Shown piece after piece: positions 1 through 8,110 of a DNA stretch of 64,000 nt (position 1 is its first letter; each line of letters opens with the position of its first letter). The stretch covers positions 124,001 to 188,000 of the forward strand of contig NZ_JBHSTQ010000001.1 of assembly GCF_042660205.1 (NCBI RefSeq), given 5' to 3'. The translations under genes were made by a program, and so were the position numbers. The notes below the pieces were generated by a model. That model did not search any database and had not been told where the DNA came from. It saw nothing but the letters and a program-made list of their open reading frames with translations. This stretch comes from Sporolactobacillus kofuensis (GTDB lineage Bacteria; Bacillota; Bacilli; Bacillales; Sporolactobacillaceae).

Positions 1-709
1 TGAAGATTTCTGCAAAGGTTGTGCCCTTTGTGACTGTAAGATTTTTGAAACGCGGGTATACGTTTTTTCTGCTCGAGACAGCGAGTAGAAAGCGAAGTAG
101 ACGAAGAGGGAGTAACCGCCTCTCTTTATAGATTGCAAATAGGATAAATATGACAACCATCCAAAGGTTTACAGAGAATGGATAGTGCCAACAGACGAGC
201 AACCCAAAAACAAAAAGTGCAGCAGTCGAGAAGTAAAGTACGCGTTTGTAGGCGGACTTATACGGATACACCATGTCTAGAAAGACATGCAAAAGTCTTC
301 CACCATCCAGTGGCCAAATAGGGAGCAAATTAAACAAAAGCAACGCGTTATTCTGAGCAAGAAAAATCTGATGTTGCGCCTCCCCCCAAAAGGAAAAATT
401 CAAAAGTCCAAATGAGAGCAGCGGCAACCAGAGATTCTGCAATGGACCGGCAATCAACACAAGACATTCTTCATGAAAAGGATGTTCATTATGGCTATCA
501 ATTTTTGCTACTCCCCCAAAGGGCAGCAATTCTATTTCGGTTACGTCCCAGCCAAACCATTGTGCGACAAGCGCATGACCAAGTTCATGAATAAACACAA
601 CCGTAAAAGCAATGACTGTCTCCCAAAGATGTCCAGTAAGTATTCCAGCAGCGATCATCAGCCAAAAAAGTGGATGTATGCTGATCTTTGAAAATCGATG
701 ACTATTCAA
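1..709 (-). CDS. spoIVFB: SpoIVFB, intramembrane metalloprotease (3' end cut by window edge)
   Basis: This is the site-2-type membrane protease that cuts pro-sigma-K in the mother cell late in sporulation. About residue 45 the translation shows the zinc motif HELGH inside a hydrophobic helix (VVFIHELGHALVAQW). The second family motif, NLLPIWPLDGGRLLH, follows about 90 residues later and supplies the zinc-binding Asp. The chosen start is a TTG at 709: it overlaps the stop of spoIVFA and has an AGGTGATG ribosome-binding site about 7 nt upstream. The visible part is 236 codons and runs off the left edge; the family is about 290 residues with a C-terminal CBS domain, so that domain is mostly outside. 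Overlap with spoIVFA implies translational coupling of protease and inhibitor. Confidence 0.92.
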   Translation of the reverse strand, partial: MNSHRFSKISIHPLFWLMIAAGILTGHLWETVIAFTVVFIHELGHALVAQWFGWDVTEIELLPFGGVAKIDSHNEHPFHEECLVLIAGPLQNLWLPLLSFGLLNFSFWGEAQHQIFLAQNNALLLFNLLPIWPLDGGRLLHVFLDMVYPYKSAYKRVLYFSTAALFVFGLLVCWHYPFSVNLWMVVIFILFAIYKERRLLPLRLLRFLLAVSSRKNVYPRFKNLTVTKGTTFAEIF

Positions 710-1490
710 AAGACATCACCTGTATTGGATCAATAAATTTTTCACCTTTTTTCAGAGCAAAGTAAACCGTTCCTTTTTTATCTTTTCCGGAGGTTATGCC
801 GATATTCTGGCCTTTCTTCACCTCCTGGTACACTTTTACATTTGCTTTATCAAGCTTACCATACCAAGACTCATCGCTATCTTTATGCTGGATGATGACC
901 GTCTCACCAATGTTCTTCTTATGACCGACAAAGACAACTAGTCCGTCTTTAACCGCTCTAACTGATGAATGAGATGAAGTTTCTACGGTTACCCCTTTGG
1001 TTGTGTTGCTGTAAGGAGATTTTACCTCCCCAATCACCGGCTCAGCAAATGAGGACTGTTTGTTTTCTGCACTTAACGAATGATCCGTAGTGGCTGACTG
1101 CGTTGTTTTACTGGAAAAACTGGGCAAGAAGCTCATCGGATCGCCTAGATTTTTCTCATACCAGTTGGAGACAGCGACAAATTGAAATTCTTGTGTCATT
1201 GCCGTTTGAACAGAACTTTTTAATGCGTGAAAGTGACTTCCACCGCTTGTATTGACCCAGTAAACGGAACCAACAAGCATTGCCGAAACCATACACTGAA
1301 CGAGAAAACGACGTGTAGGATTGACCTGAGGTCGTTTCGGTTCATCGGGAAATTCCCAATAGGGGGAACCGTTCCGATAATGGCTTGTCTGTTTCGGTTC
1401 CTGGTAGGCTTTCGGGTAAGAGTGAAGAGCCATCAATTTTTTTCTTTTACGATCTAAATGCCTTTTTTTATAGTCCATAAGTGCGCTCAT
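702..1490 (-). CDS. spoIVFA: SpoIVFA, inhibitor/scaffold of SpoIVFB
   Basis: The protein is 262 residues: a basic cytoplasmic N-terminus, one membrane helix at about residues 65-82, a linker, and a C-terminal M23-like (LytM) fold from about residue 170 to the end. The last part (VRAVKDGLVVFVGHKKNIG, then a YFALKKG segment) looks like M23 but lacks the usual zinc ligands, as expected for a non-enzymatic domain. In Bacillus this protein holds SpoIVFB and BofA together in the outer forespore membrane and keeps the protease silent until SpoIVB cleaves it. It lies directly upstream of spoIVFB and overlaps it. The start has a GAAAGGGAG ribosome-binding site. Confidence 0.88.
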   Translation of the reverse strand: MSALMDYKKRHLDRKRKKLMALHSYPKAYQEPKQTSHYRNGSPYWEFPDEPKRPQVNPTRRFLVQCMVSAMLVGSVYWVNTSGGSHFHALKSSVQTAMTQEFQFVAVSNWYEKNLGDPMSFLPSFSSKTTQSATTDHSLSAENKQSSFAEPVIGEVKSPYSNTTKGVTVETSSHSSVRAVKDGLVVFVGHKKNIGETVIIQHKDSDESWYGKLDKANVKVYQEVKKGQNIGITSGKDKKGTVYFALKKGEKFIDPIQVMSFE

Positions 1491-1795
1491 AAAAAGCTCC
1501 CTTTCTCCATTGTCCGACTTAATCGTAAGGATTAATCATGGATGGTTTAAGCGTATGTCAGAACAAAGCTTCTATGGACACTTTATGCGCAGGTGGACAA
1601 CTTTATGTATTTTGTTATCTTTGTGAATATCCACGGTTTTTGATAATCATAGAAACAAAAATGAGACTATTAGAATGCTTGGCGAAGCCAATCGTCAGCG
1701 ACGGATGGGGCTTAGTTGCATTTTTTTTATATCGTATTAACGCGTTGAGAAAACACTGAGAAAATACTGTCCGGTCCTTATTTTGCATCGGTTTT

Positions 1796-1915
1796 GATTC
1801 GATTGCTCGTTTGCCGCGGGCGCACCGCGAGCCTCCTCGAACAGGCCAGAATCTGCGGGGTCTCGCTGGCACGCCGATCATCTGGAACAGTCCCGCTGGC
1901 GTCTCGCTTCTTTGC
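1796..1915. repeat. GC-rich dispersed repeat of Bacillales type, in the spoIVFA-minD gap
   Basis: The 500-bp gap between spoIVFA and minD contains no convincing gene. Its middle is clearly richer in GC than its surroundings. On the minus strand it reads as a series of blocks such as GCGAGACCCCGCAG, GAGGAGGCTCGCGG and CGCCCGCGGCAAACGAGC. This resembles the structured repeat of roughly 120-150 nt that I remember from intergenic regions of many Bacillus genomes (CCTGCGGGA...GAGACCCCGCAG...GAGGAGGCTC...CCCGCGGAAAGCGAG). Only one copy lies in this window, so its repetitive nature rests on that memory. Boundaries are approximate. The rest of the gap (1491-1795, 1916-1988) shows only the spoIVFA ribosome-binding site and AT-rich sequence. 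Confidence 0.6.
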
Positions 1916-1988
1916 TGCTTTTTAGCCCAAAAAAATAAATCGCCACGCAGTATTTTCTACGTGACGGTTTTAGTCAAGTATTCTCTTT

Positions 1989-2786
1989 TTAGCGCATTCC
2001 AAGCAATGATTTGAAGCGTTGGAAAAATCCGTTTTTCTCTTCAATCGCCATTAATGGGACTGTCTCACCAAGAATTCTACGCCCGATATTACGGTACGCT
2101 TGAGCGGCCTTAGAAGACGGATTGAGTGCTACCGGTTCCCCTTTATTTGAGGAAGAAATAACACCGTCATCATCCAGAACAATACCCAATAAATCAATGG
2201 CGAGTATGTTCATAATTTCGTCGATCTCCAGCATTTCTCCCTTTTTGAGCATATGTTGGCGAATTCTATTAATGATCAAGCGAGGCGGTGTAATTTGCTT
2301 TTCTTGCTCGAGTAGTCCTATGATTCGGTCGGCATCCCGGACCGATGAAATTTCCGGAGTGGTGACGACAATCGCATGGTCGGCACCCGCTACGGCATTT
2401 CGAAAACCACGTTCGATCCCCGCCGGACAATCAATAATGATGTAGTCAAAGTCAGCTTTTAATTGATCAACCATTTTCTTCATCTCTGAAGGTTTTACTG
2501 CGGTTTTGTCAGTCGTCTGGGCAGCCGGAAGCATACTCAAACAGTCAAAGCGTTTATCTTTGACGAGTGCCTGATTTAATTTACACCGGCCTTGAGCGAC
2601 ATCAACAAGATCATAGATAATACGATTTTCTAGACCCATGACTACGTCTAGATTCCGTAAACCGATATCCGTATCCACAAGACAAACTTTCTTTCCCTGC
2701 AAAGCAAGAACTGTGCCGACATTTGCCGAAGTTGTCGTCTTGCCGACACCGCCTTTGCCTGAAGTCACAACGATTGCTTCCCCCAT
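1989..2786 (-). CDS. minD: MinD, septum-site ATPase
   Basis: MinD is a membrane-associated ATPase that works with MinC to block division near the poles. The translation begins MGEAIVVTSGKGGVGKTTT, a deviant Walker A motif (GKGGVGKTT), followed by the VDTDIGLRNLD motif of the family. The C-terminus (FFQRFKSLLGMR) is the amphipathic membrane-targeting helix. The start at 2786 is preferred over an in-frame codon six residues upstream because GAGGGG lies 7 nt before it. The length of 265 residues is normal for the family. It follows minC closely and is probably co-transcribed with it. Confidence 0.96.
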   Translation of the reverse strand: MGEAIVVTSGKGGVGKTTTSANVGTVLALQGKKVCLVDTDIGLRNLDVVMGLENRIIYDLVDVAQGRCKLNQALVKDKRFDCLSMLPAAQTTDKTAVKPSEMKKMVDQLKADFDYIIIDCPAGIERGFRNAVAGADHAIVVTTPEISSVRDADRIIGLLEQEKQITPPRLIINRIRQHMLKKGEMLEIDEIMNILAIDLLGIVLDDDGVISSSNKGEPVALNPSSKAAQAYRNIGRRILGETVPLMAIEEKNGFFQRFKSLLGMR

Positions 2787-2809
2787 GGTTGCACCCCTCT
2801 TCAATAATG

Positions 2810-3508
2810 TTACATTTTCTCAAGTGAGTAAGGCAAATTATGTTTTTTCAGTACGGCTTGCATCCTGTCAATGACAATTTTACCAATCGTTCCATCCAGA
2901 TAGGCACATTCCGGTATATGTTTATTTATTGTGTCTTCTCGACGTTCTTCATCATCAGTCCGACTGATTACCTGACCAATCTTCAACTGTGTCGGTAACA
3001 TAACTGATGCAACAATTACAGCGTGTTTGCCATCGTCTAATGAGCCAGCAATCGCAACCCCGCGTAGTGTACCAAGAATATAAATATTTCCCGTTGCAAT
3101 AACGGTACCTCCTGGATTTACATCGCCAATTAATAACAGATCTCCCTCAACGGAAAGCTTTTGTCCGGAACGGATAATTCTTGCTATCGGCACGATCCTT
3201 TCTTGTGCCTTCTTCTTAGAGAATTCCTCAACAGTCATCACATTTGAATGTATATCTTCAACCTTTAAATAGTCAAATGTATGAATCATTTGTTTTAATT
3301 CTTCTCTTTGAGACTCGCTGAGATAACGATTTCCTGCTTGAACTTTTACTGAGATATCCGGACCATTTTTCTGATACATATTGGTGTTCATCGTCAATTT
3401 TTCTTTCAGTTCATGCAACAAATCGTTATAAGCACAAGAATCATCCATGACAAGTACAAGCCCGTCTTTTCTGCCTTTAATCGTCACAAATGGATGATTG
3501 AGTGACAT
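2810..3508 (-). CDS. minC: MinC, FtsZ-polymer inhibitor
   Basis: MinC stops FtsZ assembly at sites set by MinD. The N-terminal domain (residues 1-100) opens with HPFVTIKGRKDGLVLVMDD, like B. subtilis MinC. The C-terminal right-handed beta-helix contains the expected GDVNPGG and YILGTLRGVAIAG segments that bind MinD. The ATG at 3508 has GAGGTG 9 nt upstream, whereas the in-frame ATG at 3565 has no ribosome-binding site, so 3508 is used; this gives 233 residues. minC and minD are 23 bp apart and follow mreBCD, as in Bacillus. Confidence 0.93.
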   Translation of the reverse strand: MSLNHPFVTIKGRKDGLVLVMDDSCAYNDLLHELKEKLTMNTNMYQKNGPDISVKVQAGNRYLSESQREELKQMIHTFDYLKVEDIHSNVMTVEEFSKKKAQERIVPIARIIRSGQKLSVEGDLLLIGDVNPGGTVIATGNIYILGTLRGVAIAGSLDDGKHAVIVASVMLPTQLKIGQVISRTDDEERREDTINKHIPECAYLDGTIGKIVIDRMQAVLKKHNLPYSLEKM

Positions 3509-3625
3509 CGGGATTTTCACCTCGATACGTTTGATATTCAATGTAGAAGTACTAAATTCCTTCATTTTTGAATCGGTATTCGCAAAAAAATAGTGATACT
3601 GTTTAATTTATCGGACGAATAACGA

Positions 3626-4141
3626 TTAATTTTCAGGCCCGTTCGTTATCTTTTCCAAATATCTTCTAAAGGGTAAATAAATAATCGCTGCGAATAAAGC
3701 ATTAAGAACAACTGTAGGTAAAAGGCGCAATTGTATAAAATCAACAAATGTTTGATCCGTTAAACCAATCATCAAATAGATTACGTACACACCTAACTGC
3801 ATGAAGCATACACCTACAGCGCTTAATAATAGCGTCATCGCCGTATTCATGTTCACCCATCGTGAGATCGTGTACACACAATAGACCGTGAGTACCAGAC
3901 AGAAAGCATAAACACCCAGAACTGTTGAGTAAGTCAGATCGATTAAAAAGCCAAATACCATAGCATACTTAAGTCCCCAACTGAGCGAACCAAAGAAAGC
4001 AATCATAAGCAGGGCAACAAGCACAAAGTCCGGAATAAACTGTAGATTTTTCCACAGTCCATTCATGGGAATCAACGGCATAACCGTACCTTGAATGAGA
4101 AAAAGGATGAAAAGAAAAATGAAGACTTTTATCTGCTTCAA
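3626..4141 (-). CDS. mreD: MreD, rod-shape membrane protein
   Basis: This is a 171-residue integral membrane protein with five or six hydrophobic segments and almost no soluble part, matching MreD of the elongasome. It contains the PMNGLWKNLQFIPDFVL stretch and a short charged C-terminus. The start codon overlaps the stop of mreC by 4 bp (ATGA), so the two are translationally coupled. MreD acts with MreC, RodA and MreB in lateral wall synthesis. Confidence 0.9.
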   Translation of the reverse strand: MKQIKVFIFLFILFLIQGTVMPLIPMNGLWKNLQFIPDFVLVALLMIAFFGSLSWGLKYAMVFGFLIDLTYSTVLGVYAFCLVLTVYCVYTISRWVNMNTAMTLLLSAVGVCFMQLGVYVIYLMIGLTDQTFVDFIQLRLLPTVVLNALFAAIIYLPFRRYLEKITNGPEN

Positions 4142-5007
4142 TTGCCTTTCACCCCACTGCCAACAGTTGCTGCCTTTCTCTCAATGACCATCACATTCGT
4201 CAGATCATTCAAGTCGGCGGCAGGCTTCACCTCGGCTGCCTTTGTAAGTCCGTATTGATCTGTAGTCACATGTGTGATCTTGCCGATAATTAAACCGCGT
4301 GAATATTTGCCACTCAGACCTGAAGTTGAAACAACCTGGCCCTTCTTGACTTTTGCTTTAATAGGAATTTTTTGAAAGAGCAATACACCTTTATTCTGAT
4401 CATAACCTTCGATCATCCCATAGACTCGAGTGCCTTCAATTACTGCCGAAATTTGATTCACATTTTGATGATCAGAGATCAATGAGACCTTACTTGTAAA
4501 ATTACCAGTTTTGGTAATACTTCCGATTAACCTTTTACCTGAAGTAATAACCGGCATACCATTTCTAATGCCATTAACTTTCCCTTTGTCCAACGTCACC
4601 AGTTGATTCCATTGGTCAAAAGATCTACCAACCACAGTAGCTGAGTACTTTTTGAAATCGGATAAAGAAGGATCATTGAGCATTTTCAGTTGAGCTTTTA
4701 GCTCTTTGTTCTGAACAGAAAGATCGCTGTTCTGTTGCTCAACGCTTGCATAATTTGCTAGATTTTCTTTAAGATGCTTGTTCTCTTTATAAGCGTTTTC
4801 TATATCATTGACATTCTGAAAGAAACCCGCTACATAGCGAGCGGGTACATTGACTACATATTGGAACCCTCCGACAATATCCTGAACAAATTGTTCCGAC
4901 CAAGTTGCTCGGGCACCCTCTTTTAACGAATAACTAATCAGGGCAATCAATACGATAAGTCCAGTGAGAAGGATAATCAATTTTTTATTTGAGAAAAATG
5001 AAGGCAT
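4138..5007 (-). CDS. mreC: MreC, rod-shape-determining protein
   Basis: MreC is a bitopic protein linking MreB inside the cell to the wall synthesis enzymes outside. The 289 residues comprise a short basic N-terminus, one membrane helix (about residues 8-24), a coiled coil (about 70-110, NAYKENKHLKENLANYASV and following) and two beta-barrel domains with the family signature GMPVITSGKRLIGSI. It lies 42 bp downstream of mreB and overlaps mreD. Confidence 0.94.
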   Translation of the reverse strand: MPSFFSNKKLIILLTGLIVLIALISYSLKEGARATWSEQFVQDIVGGFQYVVNVPARYVAGFFQNVNDIENAYKENKHLKENLANYASVEQQNSDLSVQNKELKAQLKMLNDPSLSDFKKYSATVVGRSFDQWNQLVTLDKGKVNGIRNGMPVITSGKRLIGSITKTGNFTSKVSLISDHQNVNQISAVIEGTRVYGMIEGYDQNKGVLLFQKIPIKAKVKKGQVVSTSGLSGKYSRGLIIGKITHVTTDQYGLTKAAEVKPAADLNDLTNVMVIERKAATVGSGVKGN

Positions 5008-5049
5008 AGGGACACCTGCTTAATCATTTACATTCCGTTTCAAGCGAAA

Positions 5050-6093
5050 TTATTTTTTATTTGACATTGATACTGACTTAGCTTTTGCACGAATTAACGG
5101 CAAATTTTCCAGTGAACGACCTGTTCCGATGGCCACGCAGTCAAGTGGATTTTCCGCAACCATAACCGGCATTTTCGTTTCGTCACTAAGTACGTGATCC
5201 AGGTTATTGAGCAGCGCACCGCCACCTGTCAGGACAATACCACGATCCATAATATCTGCCGCAAGTTCCGGTGGTGTTTTTTCCAATGTAACTTTGACGG
5301 CTTCAACAATTTGATTCACCGAATCATGCAGTGCTGATGCAATTTCTTTTCCGGAAATCTCAATTGTCTTTGGAAGACCGGTTAACAGATCACGACCACG
5401 AACTTCCATCTTTGCATTTTCCATTTCTTCCGATCCACCGGCAGAGCCTATTTCAATCTTCAATGATTCAGCAGATCGCTCACCAATCATCAAATTATAG
5501 GTTTTCTTCACGTATTGGACAATTGCCTCGTCCATATCATCGCCAGCGATTCTAATGGATTGGCTCGTTACAATACCGCCTAATGAAATAATCGCTACTT
5601 CAGTCGTTCCTCCGCCGATATCAACAACCATACTTCCTGTTGGTTCCCAAACCGGAAGATCAGCACCAACTGCAGCTGCAAAAGGTTCCTCTATTGTATA
5701 AGCTTCACGTGCACCTGCTTGCTTGGTGGCATCTTCTACCGCACGTTTTTCAACTGCTGTGATTCCAGAAGGTACGCAAACCATTACATTCGGTTTACGG
5801 GAAAAAATTGACCGTTGTTTTTGAGCCTCATCTATAAAATATTTCATCATTGTTGCTGTTGTTTCAAAATCTGCAATCACACCATTTTTCATTGGTCGTA
5901 CAGCTACGATATTACCTGGTGTTCGCCCAATCATATTCTTGGCTGGCGTGCCGACCGCTTCGATCAGACCAGTGTCCGTATGCAATGCGACGACTGATGG
6001 TTCTCTAACAACCACACCTTTTCCTTTAACATATACCAACGTGTTGGCTGTTCCGAGGTCAATGCCCATATCTTTAGAAAATCCGCCAAACAT
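5050..6093 (-). CDS. mreB: MreB, actin-like cytoskeletal protein
   Basis: The 347-residue protein begins MFGGFSKDMGIDLGTANTLV, the phosphate-1 loop of the actin fold. Phosphate-2 follows as VVDIGGGTTEVAIISLGGIV and the adenosine motif as GIVLTGGGALL. MreB filaments position the elongation complex along the side wall. The gene has a clear AAGGGAG ribosome-binding site and starts the mreBCD-minCD series. Upstream it is now followed by the 3' fragment of radC because of the prophage; in a phage-free chromosome radC would be whole here. Confidence 0.97.
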   Translation of the reverse strand: MFGGFSKDMGIDLGTANTLVYVKGKGVVVREPSVVALHTDTGLIEAVGTPAKNMIGRTPGNIVAVRPMKNGVIADFETTATMMKYFIDEAQKQRSIFSRKPNVMVCVPSGITAVEKRAVEDATKQAGAREAYTIEEPFAAAVGADLPVWEPTGSMVVDIGGGTTEVAIISLGGIVTSQSIRIAGDDMDEAIVQYVKKTYNLMIGERSAESLKIEIGSAGGSEEMENAKMEVRGRDLLTGLPKTIEISGKEIASALHDSVNQIVEAVKVTLEKTPPELAADIMDRGIVLTGGGALLNNLDHVLSDETKMPVMVAENPLDCVAIGTGRSLENLPLIRAKAKSVSMSNKK

Positions 6094-6217
6094 CTATGTA
6101 ATCTCCCTTCAAGTTGCAAAACTCATGCACTTTATTATATCTTAATTGATCTTGAATTTGTAGGGCTTGACTAAAATGAACACAAAAACTGCTCACTAAC
6201 GGTTTAGACATAGACCC

Positions 6218-6451
6218 TTAGATTAAACTTTTTTGCTTTAGACTAATAAATTTACGGTCACCTATGACGATATGATCCAATACATCAACACCAAGCATTT
6301 TTCCGCATGAGACAAGTCTTTTGGTCACATCGATGTCTTCTCTACTAGGCGTGGGATCTCCGCTCGGATGATTGTGAAAACAAATGATCGATGCCGCTGA
6401 CTGTCTTACTGCTTCCTTAAACACTTCACGGGGATGGACGATCGATGCGTT
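6218..6451 (-). pseudogene. radC: radC 3' fragment (JAMM domain), cut off by the prophage
   Basis: The fragment encodes the C-terminal end of RadC, including the complete JAMM/MPN+ metal motif HNHPSGDPTPSREDID. It begins within the codons for NASIVHP, which lie in the 20-bp attachment core. Reading upstream of the core gives phage sequence (an in-frame ATG at 6469 encoding MIFRIP) with no ribosome-binding site, so translation of this piece is doubtful. Joining it to the fragment at 49218-49690 gives a continuous protein of about 228 residues, close to the usual family length. Confidence 0.93.
6432..6451. other. attL core (20 bp)
   Basis: The sequence GGATGGACGATCGATGCGTT is identical to 49218-49237. 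On the minus strand it encodes NASIVH and part of the next codon of RadC. The bases just outside differ at the two ends (G versus T on one side, T versus C on the other), so the core is exactly 20 bp as far as this window shows. Confidence 0.95.
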
Positions 6452-6563
6452 TGGTATTCGAAATATCATCTTGTGTTAATTAAGAATTAAACAGCTTGTC
6501 TAATGCTTTTTAATTTTATTGATTGATTAACTTAGCTTGATAAAACTTGCCTTAAATTATTTG

Positions 6564-6583
6564 GTTTGTCACTTTTGTGTCAC
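6564..6583 (+). other. Integrase arm-type site, left end
   Basis: GTTTGTCACTTTTGTGTCAC recurs with one difference at 49146-49165 near the other prophage end, in the same orientation. It contains two TGTCAC words 9 bp apart. The placement (113 bp inside attL, 53 bp inside attR) is what is expected of arm sites bound by the N-terminal domain of a tyrosine integrase. The rest of 6452-6650 is AT-rich with no gene. Confidence 0.65.
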
Positions 6584-6650
6584 CTGATGACTTAATTAAC
6601 TTTCGCAAAAACTCTAGTGTTTATGTAGGTTAAAAAGGAGCGAACAAAAA

Positions 6651-6824
6651 ATGATTAAATTTAGCGCATCAGATACGCTGATTACAGCAAATAATCACAA
6701 ACTGAGTGTTCTAAGAAAATACGAAATAGACCATCGTCACAACTTACCAGTAGATGCGATTTACTGGGCAGTCGTTCATGAGATCGAATACCTTGAACAA
6801 CAAAATAAGGAGCTTGCCGATTAA
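6651..6824 (+). CDS. Small phage protein of unknown function (57 residues)
   Basis: The ATG at 6651 has AAAAAGGAG 7-8 nt upstream, and the frame ends in TAA right before a hairpin terminator. The product is mildly charged, begins MIKFSASDTLIT and ends in a helical, acidic segment (VVHEIEYLEQQNKELAD). I do not recognise the family. It is the first gene inside attL and has its own terminator, so it seems to be an independent small transcription unit. Confidence 0.6.
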   Translation: MIKFSASDTLITANNHKLSVLRKYEIDHRHNLPVDAIYWAVVHEIEYLEQQNKELAD

Positions 6825-7006
6825 GGCAAACCCCTATTGAGACTCCATTGTGGGGTCTCTTTTTTTGTTGGCCACTCCGTTATTTTTTTGCAGTTACCGC
6901 ACTCTCTGATGATTGTTTCCCTCATTGTGTCATAATCAAACGTTTTGAAAATGTGTACCTCATTTCCACAAAAGCGGCAATACTTATTTTTTCTCTCATC
7001 AGTCAT
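6821..7006 (-). CDS. Small zinc-ribbon protein (61 residues)
   Basis: The translation has two CxxC pairs 20 residues apart (CRFCG and CGNCKK), typical of a zinc ribbon of a small nucleic-acid-binding protein. It is convergent with the 57-residue gene, and its last codons run through that gene's terminator, which is unusual and lowers confidence. The ribosome-binding site (GTGGGGAC) is weak. No function can be assigned. Confidence 0.5.
   Translation of the reverse strand: MTDERKNKYCRFCGNEVHIFKTFDYDTMRETIIRECGNCKKITEWPTKKETPQWSLNRGLP
6839..6866 (+). terminator. Intrinsic terminator after the 57-residue gene
   Basis: GAGACTCC and GGGGTCTC form an 8-bp stem (one G-T pair) with a 5-nt loop, followed by seven T. 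Confidence 0.88.
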
Positions 7007-7069
7007 ACCGTGTCCCCACTTTCGTTTGTTGTTTGCTATAATGTTGATATGTAATTAAGGAGGAAAAAT

Positions 7070-7282
7070 ATGGCACTCCGTAAAGGGAGATGTCGTTTAA
7101 AAGATCAACTCAATATTTCTCAAGCTGAATTTGCCCGAAAGATGGAAGTCACAGAATCGACCGTATCACATTGGATTACTGGCAGACAAAAAATGAATTT
7201 AGACAACGCTGTCCTGGCTTCCAGAATCCTGCATTGTAAGGTTGAGGACTTATATGAGTGGATTGAGTATAAACGGCTTTAG
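7070..7282 (+). CDS. Xre-family helix-turn-helix protein (70 residues)
   Basis: A single HTH_3 domain fills the protein: LNISQAEFARKMEVTESTVS is the helix-turn-helix, followed by a region on the class of DLYEW found in phage Cro-like and antitoxin-like regulators. The ATG has a strong AAGGAGG site and there is a TATAAT box about 30 bp upstream. It is likely a small regulator of the accessory region; its target is unknown. Short inverted repeats follow the stop (GGCGG/CCGCC, ACTTGG/CCAAGT). Confidence 0.75.
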   Translation: MALRKGRCRLKDQLNISQAEFARKMEVTESTVSHWITGRQKMNLDNAVLASRILHCKVEDLYEWIEYKRL

Positions 7283-7396
7283 GCGGTTTTTATCCGCCAT
7301 CCCTGCGGGGTACTTGGTTGTTGACCAAGTTATGAATACAGTATAAGATTTTTCTGTAAATTTTGAAATGGTAAATGTAACCAATTTATTAGTAAT

Positions 7397-7597
7397 TTAA
7401 TCCATATTTCCCCATAGATCCTCTACAGTCGTTCCGAGTGCTCTGGCCAGTCTTATAGCTACACTTAAGGATGGCTCTTTTGTTTCTCCACTAATGATCT
7501 TCGATAATGTACCCGGCGAGATTCCGCACTTGTTTGCAATAAATCCTTTGCGTAATCCTTTTTCTTCGATAATCCGTGCAATTTTATTCACGTCCAT
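7397..7597 (-). CDS. Xre-family repressor of the translocase module (candidate)
   Basis: This is a one-domain HTH_3 protein of about 66 residues. The motif GFIANKCGISPGTLSKIISG is the helix-turn-helix, and it ends in the usual LGTTVEDLWG. AGAGGTG lies just before the codons; the ATG at 7597 or the GTG at 7591 is the probable start, and the ATG at 7615 has no ribosome-binding site. It is divergent from the operon at 7808, and TTGTCC half-sites fill the 200 bp between them. I infer that it controls both directions. Confidence 0.72.
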   Translation of the reverse strand: MDVNKIARIIEEKGLRKGFIANKCGISPGTLSKIISGETKEPSLSVAIRLARALGTTVEDLWGNMD

Positions 7598-7630
7598 TTC
7601 ACCTCTGCTTATCATTTCTTCAAATTTTCT

Positions 7631-7757
7631 GCTTGTCCTTTATTTATTTTTAGTAAAGGACAGGCAACGGACAAGCCCAATTGACCATAGTATCTACCAG
7701 AGCAGCTGCCCAGGGCATCACTCGGGTAGACGTACCCGAGTTTATAATTTGTCCTTA
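7631..7757. promoter_or_regulatory. Cluster of TTGTCC operator half-sites between divergent genes
   Basis: Four related words lie here: GCTTGTCCTTTA at 7631-7642, TAAAGGACA at 7654-7662, GGACAAGC at 7669-7676 and TTGTCCTTA at 7749-7757. The first two form a 9-bp inverted repeat with an 11-nt spacer; the first and third also pair. The arrangement in front of an Xre gene suggests that these are its binding sites; this is inference. Confidence 0.55.
7720..7748 (+). promoter_or_regulatory. Palindrome ACTCGGGTA-GACG-TACCCGAGT next to a TATAAT box
   Basis: Two perfect 9-bp arms (7720-7728 and 7733-7741) with a 4-nt loop occupy the -35 and spacer region of a promoter whose -10 is TATAAT at 7743-7748. 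It would drive the membrane protein-translocase operon. The arm sequence matches the elements repeated at 9116-9350, so one protein may bind both places. Confidence 0.68.
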
Positions 7758-7807
7758 CCTAATACAAAAGGGTTTTTAAAATTTGTAATGAAAGGTGTTT
7801 AAAAAAA

Positions 7808-8110
7808 ATGTATTTACAAGTGGTCGACTGGCGCGAAATTTTTGATGAGCAAAAAAAATGCCGAATTGCTCCTGTAACAGCCGGAAGTTTGCTCACTCTT
7901 TCTCCTCAAATGGCACTTGGTCTTGGAGTTATTGTCATTGTTGGAGGTAGCGCAATTTTAGCTGCACATCTGGAACGAAAGCTTGCCGAACGTGGGAGCT
8001 ATCGAGCACATGAAGTTGCCGTTTTTGTAATTGGCACTTTAATGGTGCTTGGCTTTGTCGGCTTTGCCTGGCTTGTTATAAAAAATCCATTATGGGGGTT
8101 GTTTCGATGA
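7808..8110 (+). CDS. Two-helix membrane protein, first gene of translocase operon
   Basis: The 100-residue product has hydrophobic segments at about residues 33-52 and 70-92, separated by a charged loop (HLERKLAERGSYRAHE), and a soluble N-terminus. No signal peptide is apparent. The gene has an AAAGGTG site and its stop overlaps the ATG of the next gene (ATGA). Because the motor encoded two genes downstream has no membrane segment, this protein could be its membrane anchor or channel; that is inference from position. I do not recognise a family. Confidence 0.68.
   Translation: MYLQVVDWREIFDEQKKCRIAPVTAGSLLTLSPQMALGLGVIVIVGGSAILAAHLERKLAERGSYRAHEVAVFVIGTLMVLGFVGFAWLVIKNPLWGLFR

Noticed and set aside
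1615..2014. Short open frames on both strands in the spoIVFA-minD gap
   Set aside because: They run through the GC-rich dispersed repeat and lack ribosome-binding sites.
6218..6469. Independent small JAMM protein starting at the ATG at 6469
   Set aside because: No ribosome-binding site precedes it, and the attachment core shows it to be the severed end of radC.
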